Below, one piece after another: positions 1 through 9,000 of a stretch of 35,386 nucleotides of DNA (its first letter is position 1; each line of letters starts with the position of its first letter). The notes under the pieces were generated by a model. It did not search any database. It was not told where the DNA came from and saw nothing but the letters and a program-made list of their open reading frames with translations. The position numbers were made by a program, and so were the translations under genes. Origin of the DNA: an uncultured Saprospiraceae bacterium (GTDB taxonomy: Bacteria > Bacteroidota > Bacteroidia > Chitinophagales > Saprospiraceae). The stretch covers positions 1 through 35,386 of the forward strand of contig CALFWZ010000151.1 of NCBI GenBank assembly GCA_937928405.1. The letters run 5' to 3'.

Positions 1-114
1 CCTGACCCTAGATTCTCTGAACAGAATCTTTACAATCTAAATTTATGTCAATGAACTTTTTAGATTAGCCACAACTTTTTGTCGTTTGACTAGTCAAACC
101 TTTATGTCGCACCG

Positions 115-138
115 CAACCATTCAACCATTCAACCATT
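115..138. repeat. Octanucleotide tandem repeat, 3 units
   Basis: Three exact head-to-tail copies of CAACCATT, followed by a partial unit. It lies just beyond the msrA terminator. It belongs with the CAACGATT/GTTGAATC octamer arrays seen at 17061, 19958, 20169 and 21136. No coding role is apparent. Confidence 0.85.
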
Positions 139-147
139 CAATAAAAA

Positions 148-183
148 AAAAACCAGATACAATTTAAATCATATCCGGTTTTT
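148..183 (-). terminator. Terminator of msrA
   Basis: On the minus strand a stem of about 10 pairs (AAACCGGATA against TATCTGGTTT, one G-U pair) closes a 12-base loop and is followed by a long T run. It begins about 20 bases after the msrA stop codon. This has the shape of an intrinsic terminator. Confidence 0.75.
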
Positions 184-201
184 ACTAAAAGATTTTTTTT
201 C

Positions 202-768
202 TTAAACTTTTTTCTGCGCCAATTTCTTTTTCATTTTCTGAACTTTTGGTCCTACAACATACACACAATAAGGGTTTTTATCGCCCATTCGGTTATAGTA
301 GTTTTGGTGATAATCTTCTGCAGGATAATAATTATTAAGTTCTGTAATTTCGGTAACAATAGGATCCGGCCAAAGATCAGAGGCATCTGTGCGAGCTAAG
401 CTCGCCTCTGCTATTTTCTTTTGTTCTTCATTATGATAAAAAATCGCAGATCGATATTGTGGACCTTTGTCATTTCCTTGTTGATTTAGGGTTGTAGGAT
501 CATGGCTTTGCCAAAAAACATCTAACAATTCTTCGTAAGAAATTATATCCGGATTATAAGAGATGCGGACTACTTCAGCATGTCCAGATTGCTTACTACA
601 AACTTGCTCATAAGTGGGATTGGCCACATGCCCGCCTGCATAGGCAGAGACCACAGAGTTGACACCTTCTAACAATTGGAATACCGCTTCGGTGCACCAA
701 AAGCAACCAGTACCAAGCGTAGCTAATGCTTCTTTTTGAGTAGGAATATTATTATTTAATGCATCCAT
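202..768 (-). CDS. msrA: Peptide-methionine (S)-S-oxide reductase MsrA
   Basis: MsrA reduces the S epimer of methionine sulfoxide in oxidised proteins, usually with thioredoxin as electron donor. The catalytic motif GCFWC is present, with the reactive cysteine at residue 22. Family hallmarks SGHAEVV, YAGGH and the tail motif NPYC are also visible. The 188-residue length fits a single-domain MsrA, and no MsrB domain is fused. The ATG at 768 was chosen. An in-frame TTG at 789 would add only a short Lys/Asn-rich stretch not expected in this family. There is no signal peptide, so it is predicted to be cytoplasmic. The gene looks monocistronic with its own terminator. The function call is firm; the start is likely. 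Confidence 0.96.
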   Translation of the reverse strand: MDALNNNIPTQKEALATLGTGCFWCTEAVFQLLEGVNSVVSAYAGGHVANPTYEQVCSKQSGHAEVVRISYNPDIISYEELLDVFWQSHDPTTLNQQGNDKGPQYRSAIFYHNEEQKKIAEASLARTDASDLWPDPIVTEITELNNYYPAEDYHQNYYNRMGDKNPYCVYVVGPKVQKMKKKLAQKKV

Positions 769-961
769 TTTTTTATTTTTTTTGTACAAAGGATTTTATG
801 CTGATGATAACATCCTATCTAAAGAATATGTTCATTCCTTTAGCTGCTCCATTTCAATATTTGGTATAGACCTAAATAATTGGTAGAAGAGGTGTTTTAC
901 TAAATAATAGTGGTTGGGGAAATGTTATTATTGAATATTCCTACCCTCTATTCCATCCTCG

Positions 962-1417
962 CTATTTTCTCTTCTGCTTAGGAGCTTGCCAATCTTCCCT
1001 TTCAGCGAAATCGACAATCCTTTTCATAAATCCAAGAATAGACAAGAAGACCAAATATCCGAAAGTGAGTACAAAATAAATCCATTTATAAGGCCCAATT
1101 TCTTCGATAGATAAGGCGGAAAAAAAATAGGCAATCCCCGCCGAAATAGCGGCTAAAATGGCAAAAGAAAGCATCGAACGGCCCCAGTATTTATTCAAAT
1201 CTTTACTAGCCAGACTGACCACACTATTAATGATAGCAAAAAAAAGCAAAAATGAAGTTGCTGCCGTCCAAGGAAACTGGTCGCTCACCGACATAATACC
1301 AATCGCGTTCACTAGCTTTCCTAGAATAATAACCGCTAAAATCAGCGATAAAACCAGACCTGCCTGTACAATTGGGTCATAAGCTTTGTCGTAAATAGTA
1401 CTTTCGATATTCTTCAT
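962..1417 (-). CDS. Four-helix integral membrane protein, unknown function
   Basis: The 151-residue protein has four clear hydrophobic segments at roughly residues 15-40, 49-70, 80-103 and 110-131. The N-terminus is short and polar, and the C-terminus is basic (QAPKQKRK). It therefore looks like a small inner-membrane protein. I recognise no catalytic motif and cannot assign a family. It begins with ATG and is divergent from the nuclease gene at 1476, with only 58 bases between the two starts, so both promoters must sit in or beside that gap. It is separated from msrA by about 190 bases and is probably transcribed alone. Confidence 0.8.
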   Translation of the reverse strand: MKNIESTIYDKAYDPIVQAGLVLSLILAVIILGKLVNAIGIMSVSDQFPWTAATSFLLFFAIINSVVSLASKDLNKYWGRSMLSFAILAAISAGIAYFFSALSIEEIGPYKWIYFVLTFGYLVFLSILGFMKRIVDFAEREDWQAPKQKRK

Positions 1418-1475
1418 ACCATAGAAATAGTTATTATCCCGAATTGTTGATAGTTTTATGGTCTAATTTAATCTT

Positions 1476-3428
1476 ATGAATAGAAAATTACTCTTTTTTT
1501 CAATACTCTTCCTTTCAAGCCTTTTAGGTTATGGTCAAAATCGAGAAATCTGGGAGATCCAAGGAAACGGAACATCCAGTCCATTTGTCAATCAAATCGT
1601 TACCACAGAAGATAATGTGGTAACCATCGTATTTAACAATCTACTCTTTATTCAAACACCAGACGAACGGGCAGACGCCGATATTTCGACCTCTAATGGT
1701 ATCCTGGTGAATATTAGTCCTAGTGTGAATGTACAGGTCGGTAATCGCATTACGGTAACGGGTAGAGTTGTTGAGTTTAATGGAATGACCCAGTTTCAGT
1801 CTTCCGGCTTAACGGTCAATATTTTAAATAATACCAATACGCCCCTTCCAACACCGGTCGAACTCAACGATAATTTTCCTGCAAAAACACCCACTCCCCT
1901 TCCTTCTCTCGAACAAGTAGAAGGCATGCTGGTAAGTCTGCCTGAAGCGATTACCACCGCGACGACTGATTTTGATGGAACAACTTCTATTGTTGCTGGT
2001 TCTATCCGAACCTTTCGCGAACCCGGCCAGCCTTTTCCAGGAAGTTCTGGTCTACCCGTTTGGGACAATAATCCTGAAAGGTTCACCTTCCGTCCAACTG
2101 CGCTTGGCCAACCCAACCTAAACGATATCCCTGGTGGCACCTCGCTAAGTGCCAGTGGGATCATTAATGACAACGACGATTCCTACGAAATTTGGCCAAC
2201 GATTTATCAAGTAGCCACGCTTCCATTGCCATCACCGGTGCGAGAAAAAACTGGGAATGAAATTACGGTGGCTTCCCTAAATATGCTGACGCTTTTTGAT
2301 AATGAACCAGCGTACGAAGACCGACTAGAAAAATTTGGACTATTTATAACTGAGCAGTTACACGCTCCAGATATTCTGGCGTTGCAAGAAGTCGAAAGTT
2401 TAACCGTTCTTAACGAGCTAATTGATGTGATCGAGGGTATTGATCCAGCGATAGATTATACGGCTTATCTCAACGTTTCCAGCAGCGGTGACTTTCCAAT
2501 CAACTTGGGCTATTTGGTCCGTCCGGTGCTTAATGATGTAAGTATTACGGCCCTGGGTACCAACGAAAGTTTAAGCATTGGTGGCCGAACCCATGATCGT
2601 CCGCCATTATTACTCGAAGGAAGTTTCGCAACCAACCCTATCACGCCGATAAAAGTATTAAATATCCACAACCGCTCGCTGAATGGAATCACGGGTGGCA
2701 ATAGTAATTTTGTCAGAACCAAAAGACATGAGCAAGCTGTTTCGGTAGCCCGTATGGCCAGAGCATTACAAAATGAAAATTTAATTATTTTGGGAGATTT
2801 TAATGCGTATGAATTTTCAGATGGATACGTTGATGTTTTTAATCAGATTGCCGGAACACCTTCTCTGGGTGCTCAATTTGAAATAGAACCTATTCTAGAT
2901 AATCCATTGATTACCTACGTAGACTTATTACCCGCAACAGAAAGATATTCTTTTATTTTTAGTGGTAACGCTCAAATGCTCGATCACGTACTCTCCACTT
3001 CCTTAGATGGACTAGCAGTAACTGGATTAGAATTCGCTCGTGGAAATTCGGATTACCCACGTTTTTATTTTGATGATCCCAATACGGCACTACGGGTAAG
3101 TGACCACGATGCTCCCGTCCTTTATTTGCAATTAGACAGTGTATTGGGAACACCGGAAATTCCTTTTGCTGCCGAAGGAGTTATTTCATTTCCTAATCCA
3201 ATTGCCTTAAATGATCCCATCGTTATTAATCTTGCTACAGGCGAGGATCAACAATTACTTCTCTACCAGATGGATGGAAAATTGATCGATCAGAAAAATT
3301 TAGGATTTATAGAACGAGGAGAAACCATTCTAGAAAATCCTTTCTCAGTAGAGACTTCTGGGTTATTTATTTTGAGGTTAAAAGGATTTGCGACGGATGT
3401 TTCTCGGTTGGTTTTGTTTGCAAAATGA
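1476..3428 (+). CDS. T9SS-exported endonuclease/exonuclease/phosphatase-family nuclease
   Basis: Predicted secreted or surface nuclease that breaks down extracellular DNA or RNA; the substrate is inferred from the family. Residues 1-20 are a signal peptide. An OB-fold-like region follows (about 25-115, ending VGNRITVTGRVVEF), as in YhcR-type extracellular nucleases. The EEP domain spans about 262-552. Its motifs are LQEVE (Glu305, metal ligand), GDFN (Asp441, Asn443) and SDHD (His544), matching the catalytic set of the DNase I/ExoIII fold. Residues from about 575 (FPNP, then a short beta domain ending RLVLFAK) form a type A T9SS C-terminal sorting signal. The gene is convergent with the next one and shares a strong hairpin with it. 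The nuclease fold is sure; the exact specificity is unknown. Confidence 0.9.
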   Translation: MNRKLLFFSILFLSSLLGYGQNREIWEIQGNGTSSPFVNQIVTTEDNVVTIVFNNLLFIQTPDERADADISTSNGILVNISPSVNVQVGNRITVTGRVVEFNGMTQFQSSGLTVNILNNTNTPLPTPVELNDNFPAKTPTPLPSLEQVEGMLVSLPEAITTATTDFDGTTSIVAGSIRTFREPGQPFPGSSGLPVWDNNPERFTFRPTALGQPNLNDIPGGTSLSASGIINDNDDSYEIWPTIYQVATLPLPSPVREKTGNEITVASLNMLTLFDNEPAYEDRLEKFGLFITEQLHAPDILALQEVESLTVLNELIDVIEGIDPAIDYTAYLNVSSSGDFPINLGYLVRPVLNDVSITALGTNESLSIGGRTHDRPPLLLEGSFATNPITPIKVLNIHNRSLNGITGGNSNFVRTKRHEQAVSVARMARALQNENLIILGDFNAYEFSDGYVDVFNQIAGTPSLGAQFEIEPILDNPLITYVDLLPATERYSFIFSGNAQMLDHVLSTSLDGLAVTGLEFARGNSDYPRFYFDDPNTALRVSDHDAPVLYLQLDSVLGTPEIPFAAEGVISFPNPIALNDPIVINLATGEDQQLLLYQMDGKLIDQKNLGFIERGETILENPFSVETSGLFILRLKGFATDVSRLVLFAK

Positions 3429-3446
3429 TGCATACTGAGAGCCAGT

Positions 3447-3492
3447 ATTACAAAGCGCCTTCCTGCTTCAGAGCAGAAAGGCGCTTTGTAAT
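3447..3492. terminator. Bidirectional hairpin terminator between convergent genes
   Basis: A 20-base stem with one mismatch (3447-3466 against 3473-3492) closes a six-base loop. It lies 19 bases after the nuclease stop and 21 bases after the stop of the convergent DUF547 gene. The AT-rich stem ends can supply a U tract in either direction. Confidence 0.85.
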
Positions 3493-3512
3493 TAAGCATT
3501 AGGGACTTACGA

Positions 3513-5027
3513 TTAAATCGAAAACCGAAGCCCCAAATTAAAGGTATTTGCTACGCCATTCTTACTCACCACAAATTTAGTTCGGAAACTGGTATATAAA
3601 AGTTCTATTTCAAAACGGCGAGTGATCTGAAATTTGGTTCCTAATCCCAACTGATGAAAATAATCAAAATCAGGAGCGACCGATGGTGCATAACCTGCGA
3701 GGGTATATAAGGTCACTTTTTTATTTGGAAAATAACTAAAGATGGTGGTGACTGGAAACGTTAATTTATCAAAGTCTCCGATATCTTCCCAAATAACATC
3801 GACTTCTGCAAAAAAGGAAAATCGAGTCCCAATGGATTTATCATAAAAAAATTGGGTCCAGAAAATATTATTATTCCAATCAATAAAAGGTTGATCAGCT
3901 GTTCCTTCCAAGTTTTCGCCTACGGCAAAAGTAAAGGTAGATTGTAAGGAAAACCCAGACCACTCAGGAATCGGTGCCCAACGGATACGTGGTCCAATGC
4001 CTGTGATCCCTGAACGTCCCGTAGGGCCATCAAGTTTGCCAAAAACATCCAGCGCATCACTAGGAATACTGCTATTCAGCGTTCTGCGATATTTTAAATC
4101 CACCCCTAAATTAAATCTTTGATTAATCCCATAAAGCGCACTGATCGAAGTAGTATTGAATGTACTACGCTCGTCTAGTTTTTCTCCACTACTGGCTATT
4201 TTTTGCGTGTATAGATTATTAAAAATTTTGAGTTCTACTTGTCCTTTTGGTATCGTAGCCGAAGTTACATAGCGGAAAGCATTCGCGCTTTGATCTGCGG
4301 CAGATTGTCCAATCGTCTTTTTATCATTCAGTGACCAATCATATTCATAATAATCAATATTAGCATTGCTAGGAATAGTGGTATTACGGTACTGATTGAG
4401 GTATTGTATGATATCTTTTTTTCCACCTCCAAAATCGGTATTATACCATTTGAAAATTTTAGATATAGAAACTTTCTCACCAACCACTCTAATAAAATTC
4501 GGATCGTTGATCGCCGCTTTCGTTTGTACATTCAACTGATCTTCCAACCGGTCACCTTGGTAAGCAAAATCGGTAATAGGCGGACAACCAAGCGCACCAC
4601 AGACCAAAACAAAATGCAAGCGAGGGTCCGGAAATTTCTTAAAGATAAAATCTTTTTCAAAAGCATTTAACGTATATTTTTTTCCGGCTACTGGATATTT
4701 ATTTCTTTCAAAAAAACCACCGACTTCTTGTACACTTCCTACTGGATAGTTGGTAGCAGCTGCGTAAATTACAAGCAGGTTATAAGCGTTAATATAAAAA
4801 GCTTTGGCTGAGACGGATTCCCCATCCGAGGGCTTTAAAGTGGCGAGTTGGGTAACTAGCGATCCTAGTTGAGCATTTTCTTTGATAGCTTGATAGTCGA
4901 TTCTGCCATTGGCAACGTGTGACTTCAACAGTTTATCATAATCAGCTGTCCATTTTTCAATCGCCTGCTGTGCTGACAAAAAAGCTGGTAGTATCAACAA
5001 CAGGCATAGGATTTTTAAATCTTTCAT
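3513..5027 (-). CDS. DUF547 domain fused to a C-terminal beta-barrel-like region
   Basis: Two-part envelope protein of 504 residues. Residues 1-20 form a signal peptide ending in FLSAQQ. Residues about 25-230 are a DUF547 domain: AFYINAYNLLVIYA, then VLVCGALGCPPI with His138, Cys143 and Cys148, then VSISKIFKWY. DUF547 has no settled biochemical role that I know of. From about residue 255 the sequence changes to alternating aromatic/polar strands (LGVDLKYRR, RFSFFAEVDV, FEIELLYTSF) and ends LGLRFSI, as expected of an outer-membrane barrel. The fusion suggests a periplasmic DUF547 module tethered to the outer membrane, which is inference. DUF547 is confident; the barrel is likely. Confidence 0.85.
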   Translation of the reverse strand: MKDLKILCLLLILPAFLSAQQAIEKWTADYDKLLKSHVANGRIDYQAIKENAQLGSLVTQLATLKPSDGESVSAKAFYINAYNLLVIYAAATNYPVGSVQEVGGFFERNKYPVAGKKYTLNAFEKDFIFKKFPDPRLHFVLVCGALGCPPITDFAYQGDRLEDQLNVQTKAAINDPNFIRVVGEKVSISKIFKWYNTDFGGGKKDIIQYLNQYRNTTIPSNANIDYYEYDWSLNDKKTIGQSAADQSANAFRYVTSATIPKGQVELKIFNNLYTQKIASSGEKLDERSTFNTTSISALYGINQRFNLGVDLKYRRTLNSSIPSDALDVFGKLDGPTGRSGITGIGPRIRWAPIPEWSGFSLQSTFTFAVGENLEGTADQPFIDWNNNIFWTQFFYDKSIGTRFSFFAEVDVIWEDIGDFDKLTFPVTTIFSYFPNKKVTLYTLAGYAPSVAPDFDYFHQLGLGTKFQITRRFEIELLYTSFRTKFVVSKNGVANTFNLGLRFSI

Positions 5028-5078
5028 TTCGTTTATTTTTACTTTTCTTTATTACTAAATCAAATACTACACCTCAAA

Positions 5079-5121
5079 AGAAAACGGGAATCATTTAGTT
5101 CTAAAATGATTCCCGTTTTCT
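5079..5121 (-). terminator. Terminator downstream of the amylase gene
   Basis: A perfect 18-base-pair stem (5079-5096 with 5104-5121) closes a seven-base loop. On the minus strand it is followed by a short T run. It lies about 135 bases past the amylase stop and upstream of the DUF547 gene, so it separates the two transcripts. Confidence 0.85.
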
Positions 5122-5256
5122 AGTAATTTGTCCTGAAGCAAACAATTTATGATTGCTTAAAGTATAAAATGCTAAAGATTTGGGTCGATTATTTTGTTTC
5201 TAATCGCTTTGACGACATAAGCAGCCAAAGCACAATAAGGTATTTTTTTTCGATCC

Positions 5257-6693
5257 TTAATGTTGCTCTAAGACTAAAAAGTCCCAAGCATTCAGACTGA
5301 CTTTCATATCTTTTTGTAGGGACATCGTTCCATTTCCAAAAACATTATTATAGGTTCCCAAGTAGGCGGTCCCTTCTAAGACTACTTCTTGTGGGCGTTT
5401 AGAAAGATTCAAGATGATCACTACCTGATCTCCATTTTTCTTACGGGTAAAAGCGTAAATATTCTCTTCATTATTGGTTTGAATTTTAATGAGATCACCA
5501 CCTGCTTTTCCATTCCAAAGTGCTTGATTCTCTTTTTTCATTTTTAATAAAGCGGTATAAAAGGCCTCGTATTCCAAGTTATCCCAATTGAGGGTATCTT
5601 TTTCAAAAAATCGTAACCGCTTTCTATTACCAGCTTCTTGACCTGAATAGATCAACGGAATTCCATCAAACGTAAAAGCCAATACAGCCATTACACGGTG
5701 TGCATCTCCCATGCGTTCGAATTCAGTTCCGGACCAAGTGTTTTCATCATGATTGGTAATAAAATGTAGGTGATAGCCTCGTTGATACTTGGCTTTATCT
5801 TCTACCAAATATTCGTCGATTGCTTTAGCATTTTCTTCTCCTTTCGCAATTCTATTCATGATATGATGAAAAGGCCAACCATAATCCATATCAAATCCGG
5901 CTGTATTTATATTTTCCGGTTTGTCTGATTCGGCCAACATGATGACCGGTTTAATTTTACGTAACTCGGCGATAGCGTCTTTATGGAAATCATTAGGAAT
6001 ACTGTGCGCTACATCTACTCGAAAACCATCAATGTCTCTGTCCTTTACCCAAAAAGCCATATCACTGATCATCTCTTTGCGCATATCCATATTGTCATAA
6101 TTCAAATCTGCTACATCCGTCCACCCCCAAGAGACACCTGTTTCAGGATCAATTGGATCGATGATATTTCCATCTTTATCCTGCGTATACCAATCGGGAT
6201 GAGCTTTGATCCACGGATGGTCCCATCCTGTATGATTTGGAACCCAGTCTATAATGATATACATTCCCAATTCATGGATTTTTTTAACCATTTGGTCAAA
6301 GTCCTCCATCGTCCCAAATTCTGGATTTAAACCTTTATAGTCAGCTACTGAATAATAGCTGCCCAAGCCTTGTTTTCTTTTTTCGACACTAATGGGATGC
6401 ATTGGCATAAACCAAAGGATATCCACGCCCATTTTTTTGAGTCTTGGTAAATGGGTCATAAACGCAGCAATCGTACCTTCGTCCGTATACTGTCGTAGAT
6501 TTACCTCGTAAATATTACTACCAGGCATCGCATTCATTAATGAACCTCCAAAATCTCCTGCAGTTCCAGGCATCACTGCCTGATCCAATGCAGATCCTGC
6601 GGTCTTATCTTCTGTCGCCTTATTTCCAGCATCTTGGCAGGCAGAAAAGCATAAAAGTGAAAAGATTATAAATATAAAAGGCAAACGATACAT
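5257..6693 (-). CDS. GH13 alpha-amylase-family lipoprotein
   Basis: Predicted surface or periplasmic glycosidase acting on alpha-glucans such as starch or maltodextrin. From the ATG at 6693 the protein has 478 residues and a lipoprotein signal whose lipobox ends FSAC (Cys19). The four GH13 regions are present: DWVPNH (149-154), GFRVDVAH with nucleophile Asp227, LAESD with acid/base Glu255, and ITNHDEN with Asp316. The motif MPMHPIS also fits the barrel. A TTG start at 6729 would place 12 extra residues before the signal peptide and is unlikely. The His-rich lipoprotein gene ends only about 54 bases upstream, so the two may share a transcript. No SusC/SusD pair is nearby. The family is certain; the exact substrate is not. 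Confidence 0.93.
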   Translation of the reverse strand: MYRLPFIFIIFSLLCFSACQDAGNKATEDKTAGSALDQAVMPGTAGDFGGSLMNAMPGSNIYEVNLRQYTDEGTIAAFMTHLPRLKKMGVDILWFMPMHPISVEKRKQGLGSYYSVADYKGLNPEFGTMEDFDQMVKKIHELGMYIIIDWVPNHTGWDHPWIKAHPDWYTQDKDGNIIDPIDPETGVSWGWTDVADLNYDNMDMRKEMISDMAFWVKDRDIDGFRVDVAHSIPNDFHKDAIAELRKIKPVIMLAESDKPENINTAGFDMDYGWPFHHIMNRIAKGEENAKAIDEYLVEDKAKYQRGYHLHFITNHDENTWSGTEFERMGDAHRVMAVLAFTFDGIPLIYSGQEAGNRKRLRFFEKDTLNWDNLEYEAFYTALLKMKKENQALWNGKAGGDLIKIQTNNEENIYAFTRKKNGDQVVIILNLSKRPQEVVLEGTAYLGTYNNVFGNGTMSLQKDMKVSLNAWDFLVLEQH

Positions 6694-6746
6694 AAACTTA
6701 TTTTTTAAGGTTAATTTTTGACCAGCCAATGATTTATGGCTAGCTT

Positions 6747-7298
6747 TTAATTGGAACGGGTAGGCTTTTTACTGGTTTGTCCCAGTTTTATTTGTGATTG
6801 TTTACCGTCCATTGGGGTTTCGCCCAAAAGCACCATCTGCATTCCTTGGCCCTGTACTTTTGCCTCACTAGGCAATATTTTCTCTTCCTTTTCAAAACTA
6901 AAATTCAATAACCTAACTGGTTCTGCTTGATATTTGTACGTTCCTTTGTTGGTTACTTTATCGTAGATTCCGGTCGTAAACGTAAAATCACCTTTCATAT
7001 CAATCCAAGCACCTTTGTAACGAGTATCCACTTTGGGGGTAGATCCAACCAATGCGTATTCTATTTCCCAGAGGCCTACCAAAAAAGCTGTTACATCTCC
7101 TTTGACATGAACAGTTCCATCTGGATTCGTCACGATATTAGAATTATCCGCTGCGTGGTCGTGTCCAGCGTGATCGTGATCGGCGTGGTCATGATCAGCG
7201 TGCGCATCAGGATTAGCCGATGGGGCTGGATGTTTTACCTTATCAGAGCCACAACTAGCGATTATTAATAGAAAAAAAAGAAAAATTAGGTTTTTCAT
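6747..7298 (-). CDS. His/Asp-rich lipoprotein, probable metal binder
   Basis: A 183-residue predicted lipoprotein: hydrophobic signal then IIASC with the lipid cysteine at residue 16. Residues about 33-49 are a low-complexity run of HADHDH- and HAGHDH-type units, typical of loops that bind zinc, nickel, cobalt or copper. The remaining part (GLWEIEYALVG, then GAWIDMKGDFTFTTGIY) looks like a small beta-barrel or lipocalin-like fold. This impression comes from the strand pattern only. It lies just upstream of the amylase gene in the same direction, so co-transcription is possible. A candidate -7 box is at 7372-7379. The metal role is inferred from composition; the true function is unknown. Confidence 0.75.
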   Translation of the reverse strand: MKNLIFLFFLLIIASCGSDKVKHPAPSANPDAHADHDHADHDHAGHDHAADNSNIVTNPDGTVHVKGDVTAFLVGLWEIEYALVGSTPKVDTRYKGAWIDMKGDFTFTTGIYDKVTNKGTYKYQAEPVRLLNFSFEKEEKILPSEAKVQGQGMQMVLLGETPMDGKQSQIKLGQTSKKPTRSN

Positions 7299-7371
7299 GT
7301 CGAGTTATTTAAGGGAAATGGTTCAAATATGAGGTAGAAATTTATTTCATTCAGACACCTCAAAGCTGAGG

Positions 7372-7379
7372 CAAAGTTA
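7372..7379 (-). promoter_or_regulatory. Candidate -7 promoter box for the His-rich lipoprotein gene
   Basis: The minus strand reads TAACTTTG, an exact match to the Bacteroidota -7 consensus TAnnTTTG. It lies about 75 bases upstream of the start codon. No convincing TTG element was found 19-21 bases further upstream, so the call is tentative. Confidence 0.4.
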
Positions 7380-7431
7380 ATAATTTTATGGAGGAGAAGA
7401 AATGGAAAAAAGTCTAAAAACCAGTAAATTT

Positions 7432-7980
7432 TCACCAATTTAATTCAATAAAGGGTGGTTTAAACATGGCTAAAAAATCTTGTTCATCTTTTTCAAAATC
7501 TCCTCTTAGATCGAAAATCATATCCGCTTTCTCATAAATAGGAGATCTAAGCTCCAGCGTTTCAGAGATGTATTGCTCAATTTCAAGATTCGTTTTATTT
7601 TTTAATAATGGACGATGTGCTTTTTCTTTTATAAGTCGATTAAAAATTAAATTTTGACTGGCTTCCAAATATATGGTAGTTCCATTTTCTAATAAAACAT
7701 CCATTAGGTTACTATAGATTGGAAGACCTCCACCAGTAGCGACCACCAGATTTTTTTTAGAGATAAGTCCATTAATCGCTTCGCTTTCTAAACCGCGAAA
7801 GGCCATTTCTCCTCGTTCTAAAAAAATAGACGAAATGGATTGTCCCTCGCGTTCTTCGATCAATTGATCTGTATCTACAAACGATCTATGAAGTTGTTGG
7901 GCAAGTCGTTGACCGAGGTAGGATTTGCCGACCCCCATAAAACCTACGAGAAAAAAGATATCGTTTCGTGGTTTATTCAC
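7432..7980 (-). CDS. aroK: Shikimate kinase
   Basis: Phosphorylates shikimate at the 3-hydroxyl with ATP, the fifth step of chorismate and aromatic amino acid synthesis, in the cytoplasm. The 182 residues carry the Walker A motif GFMGVGKS (13-20), the substrate-binding VDTD (Asp36, Asp38), RGEMAFR, the GGG loop (ATGGGLP) and the lid arginine in HRPLL. Length is normal for the family. The start is GTG at 7980. It is preceded directly by an in-frame stop and no other start lies ahead of the P-loop, so GTG is the only reasonable choice. No other shikimate-pathway gene is adjacent. Confidence 0.95.
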   Translation of the reverse strand: MNKPRNDIFFLVGFMGVGKSYLGQRLAQQLHRSFVDTDQLIEEREGQSISSIFLERGEMAFRGLESEAINGLISKKNLVVATGGGLPIYSNLMDVLLENGTTIYLEASQNLIFNRLIKEKAHRPLLKNKTNLEIEQYISETLELRSPIYEKADMIFDLRGDFEKDEQDFLAMFKPPFIELNW

Positions 7981-8080
7981 TTAAAAGGGAAGAGTTGGTG
8001 AAGTAAAAAAAAAGAAATTTGAGTAGGGAACGAAAGTCCTAAAAAATCATGATTGGGTCACAAATAAAAGAAACTTAAAA

Positions 8081-8113
8081 AAAACGCACCACGAGGTAAT
8101 CGTGATGCGTTTT
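8081..8113 (-). terminator. Terminator of rpoD
   Basis: On the minus strand a 14-base stem (AAAACGCATCACGA pairing with TCGTGGTGCGTTTT, one G-U pair) closes a five-base loop and runs into eight or more T residues. It lies 17 bases after the rpoD stop codon. This is a textbook intrinsic terminator. Confidence 0.9.
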
Positions 8114-8130
8114 GAGGCGTGTAAACTTAA

Positions 8131-9000
8131 TTATGCGCCCAAATAGTTTTTAAGTAGTTTGCTACGCGAAGTATTACGTAGTTTGTTAATCGCTTTGTCT
8201 TTAATTTGTCGGACTCTTTCTCTGGTAAGGCCAAAACGTTCGCCAATGTCTTCGAGAGACATAGGATGTTCGACACCGATACCGAAATAGAGTTTAATAA
8301 CGTTACACTGACGTTCCGTCAGGGTACTTAAAGAACGTTCAATTTCTCGACGGAGGCTTTCTTTATATTCCAGTGCCGAATCGGTACCAGGCGTTCCAAA
8401 GTTTTCTAATACATCGAGTAAAGAGTTGTCTTCTCCTTCTACGAAGGGCGCATCCATAGATACGTGACGGGCGGCGACTCCAAGGGTAGTCTCCACTTCT
8501 TCGGTAGGAATTTCCAGTAACGCGGCTAGTTCTTCTGAAGAAGGTTCGCGTTCGTAGGCTTGTTCCAATTCGGAGAAAGCTTTGTTAATTTTGTTGAGAG
8601 AGCCCACTTTATTAAGTGGCAATCGCACGATACGAGATTGTTCGGCGAGGGCCTGAAGGATGGATTGGCGAATCCACCAAACGGCGTAAGAAATAAACTT
8701 GAAACCACGAGTTTCATCAAAACGTTGAGCTGCTTTGATCAAACCAAGGTTGCCTTCATTGATAAGGTCACTCAGAGAAAGTCCCTGATTTTGATATTGT
8801 TTGGCTACGGAAACGACAAATCGAAGATTAGCTTTGGTTAGTTTTTCAAGGGCCAATTGGTCGCCTTGCTTGATTCTTTGAGCTAAATCAACTTCTTCTT
8901 CCGGAGTTAACAAATCTACCTTTCCAATTTCTTGGAGATACTTCTCCAAACTTTGACTTTCGCGATTAGTAATAGACTTAGTAATCTTAAGTTGTCTCAT
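8131..9000 (-). CDS. rpoD: Primary RNA polymerase sigma factor (RpoD/SigA type)
   Basis: Housekeeping sigma factor that directs RNA polymerase to most promoters. The 289 residues show region 1.2 (SLEKYLQEIGKVDLLTPEEE), region 2 (LRFVVSVAKQYQNQGLSLSDLINEG, then FKFISYAVWWIRQSI), region 3 (RIVRLPLNK) and region 4 with the helix-turn-helix LEDIGERFGLTRERVRQIK. Region 1.1 is absent and the protein is short, as is normal for Bacteroidota primary sigma factors. These recognise the unusual -33 TTG/-7 TAnnTTTG promoters found here. It is monocistronic with its own terminator and has a long upstream gap. A small hairpin (GTCGT, CAC, ACGAC) lies in the presumed leader about 40-55 bases before the start. 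Confidence 0.97.
   Translation of the reverse strand: MRQLKITKSITNRESQSLEKYLQEIGKVDLLTPEEEVDLAQRIKQGDQLALEKLTKANLRFVVSVAKQYQNQGLSLSDLINEGNLGLIKAAQRFDETRGFKFISYAVWWIRQSILQALAEQSRIVRLPLNKVGSLNKINKAFSELEQAYEREPSSEELAALLEIPTEEVETTLGVAARHVSMDAPFVEGEDNSLLDVLENFGTPGTDSALEYKESLRREIERSLSTLTERQCNVIKLYFGIGVEHPMSLEDIGERFGLTRERVRQIKDKAINKLRNTSRSKLLKNYLGA

Noticed and set aside
5257..6729. Longer amylase starting at TTG 6729
   Set aside because: It would put 12 polar residues before a clean lipoprotein signal peptide; the ATG at 6693 is better.
5257..7298. A polysaccharide utilisation locus around the amylase
   Set aside because: No SusC/SusD pair, no second glycosidase and no regulator are present next to it.
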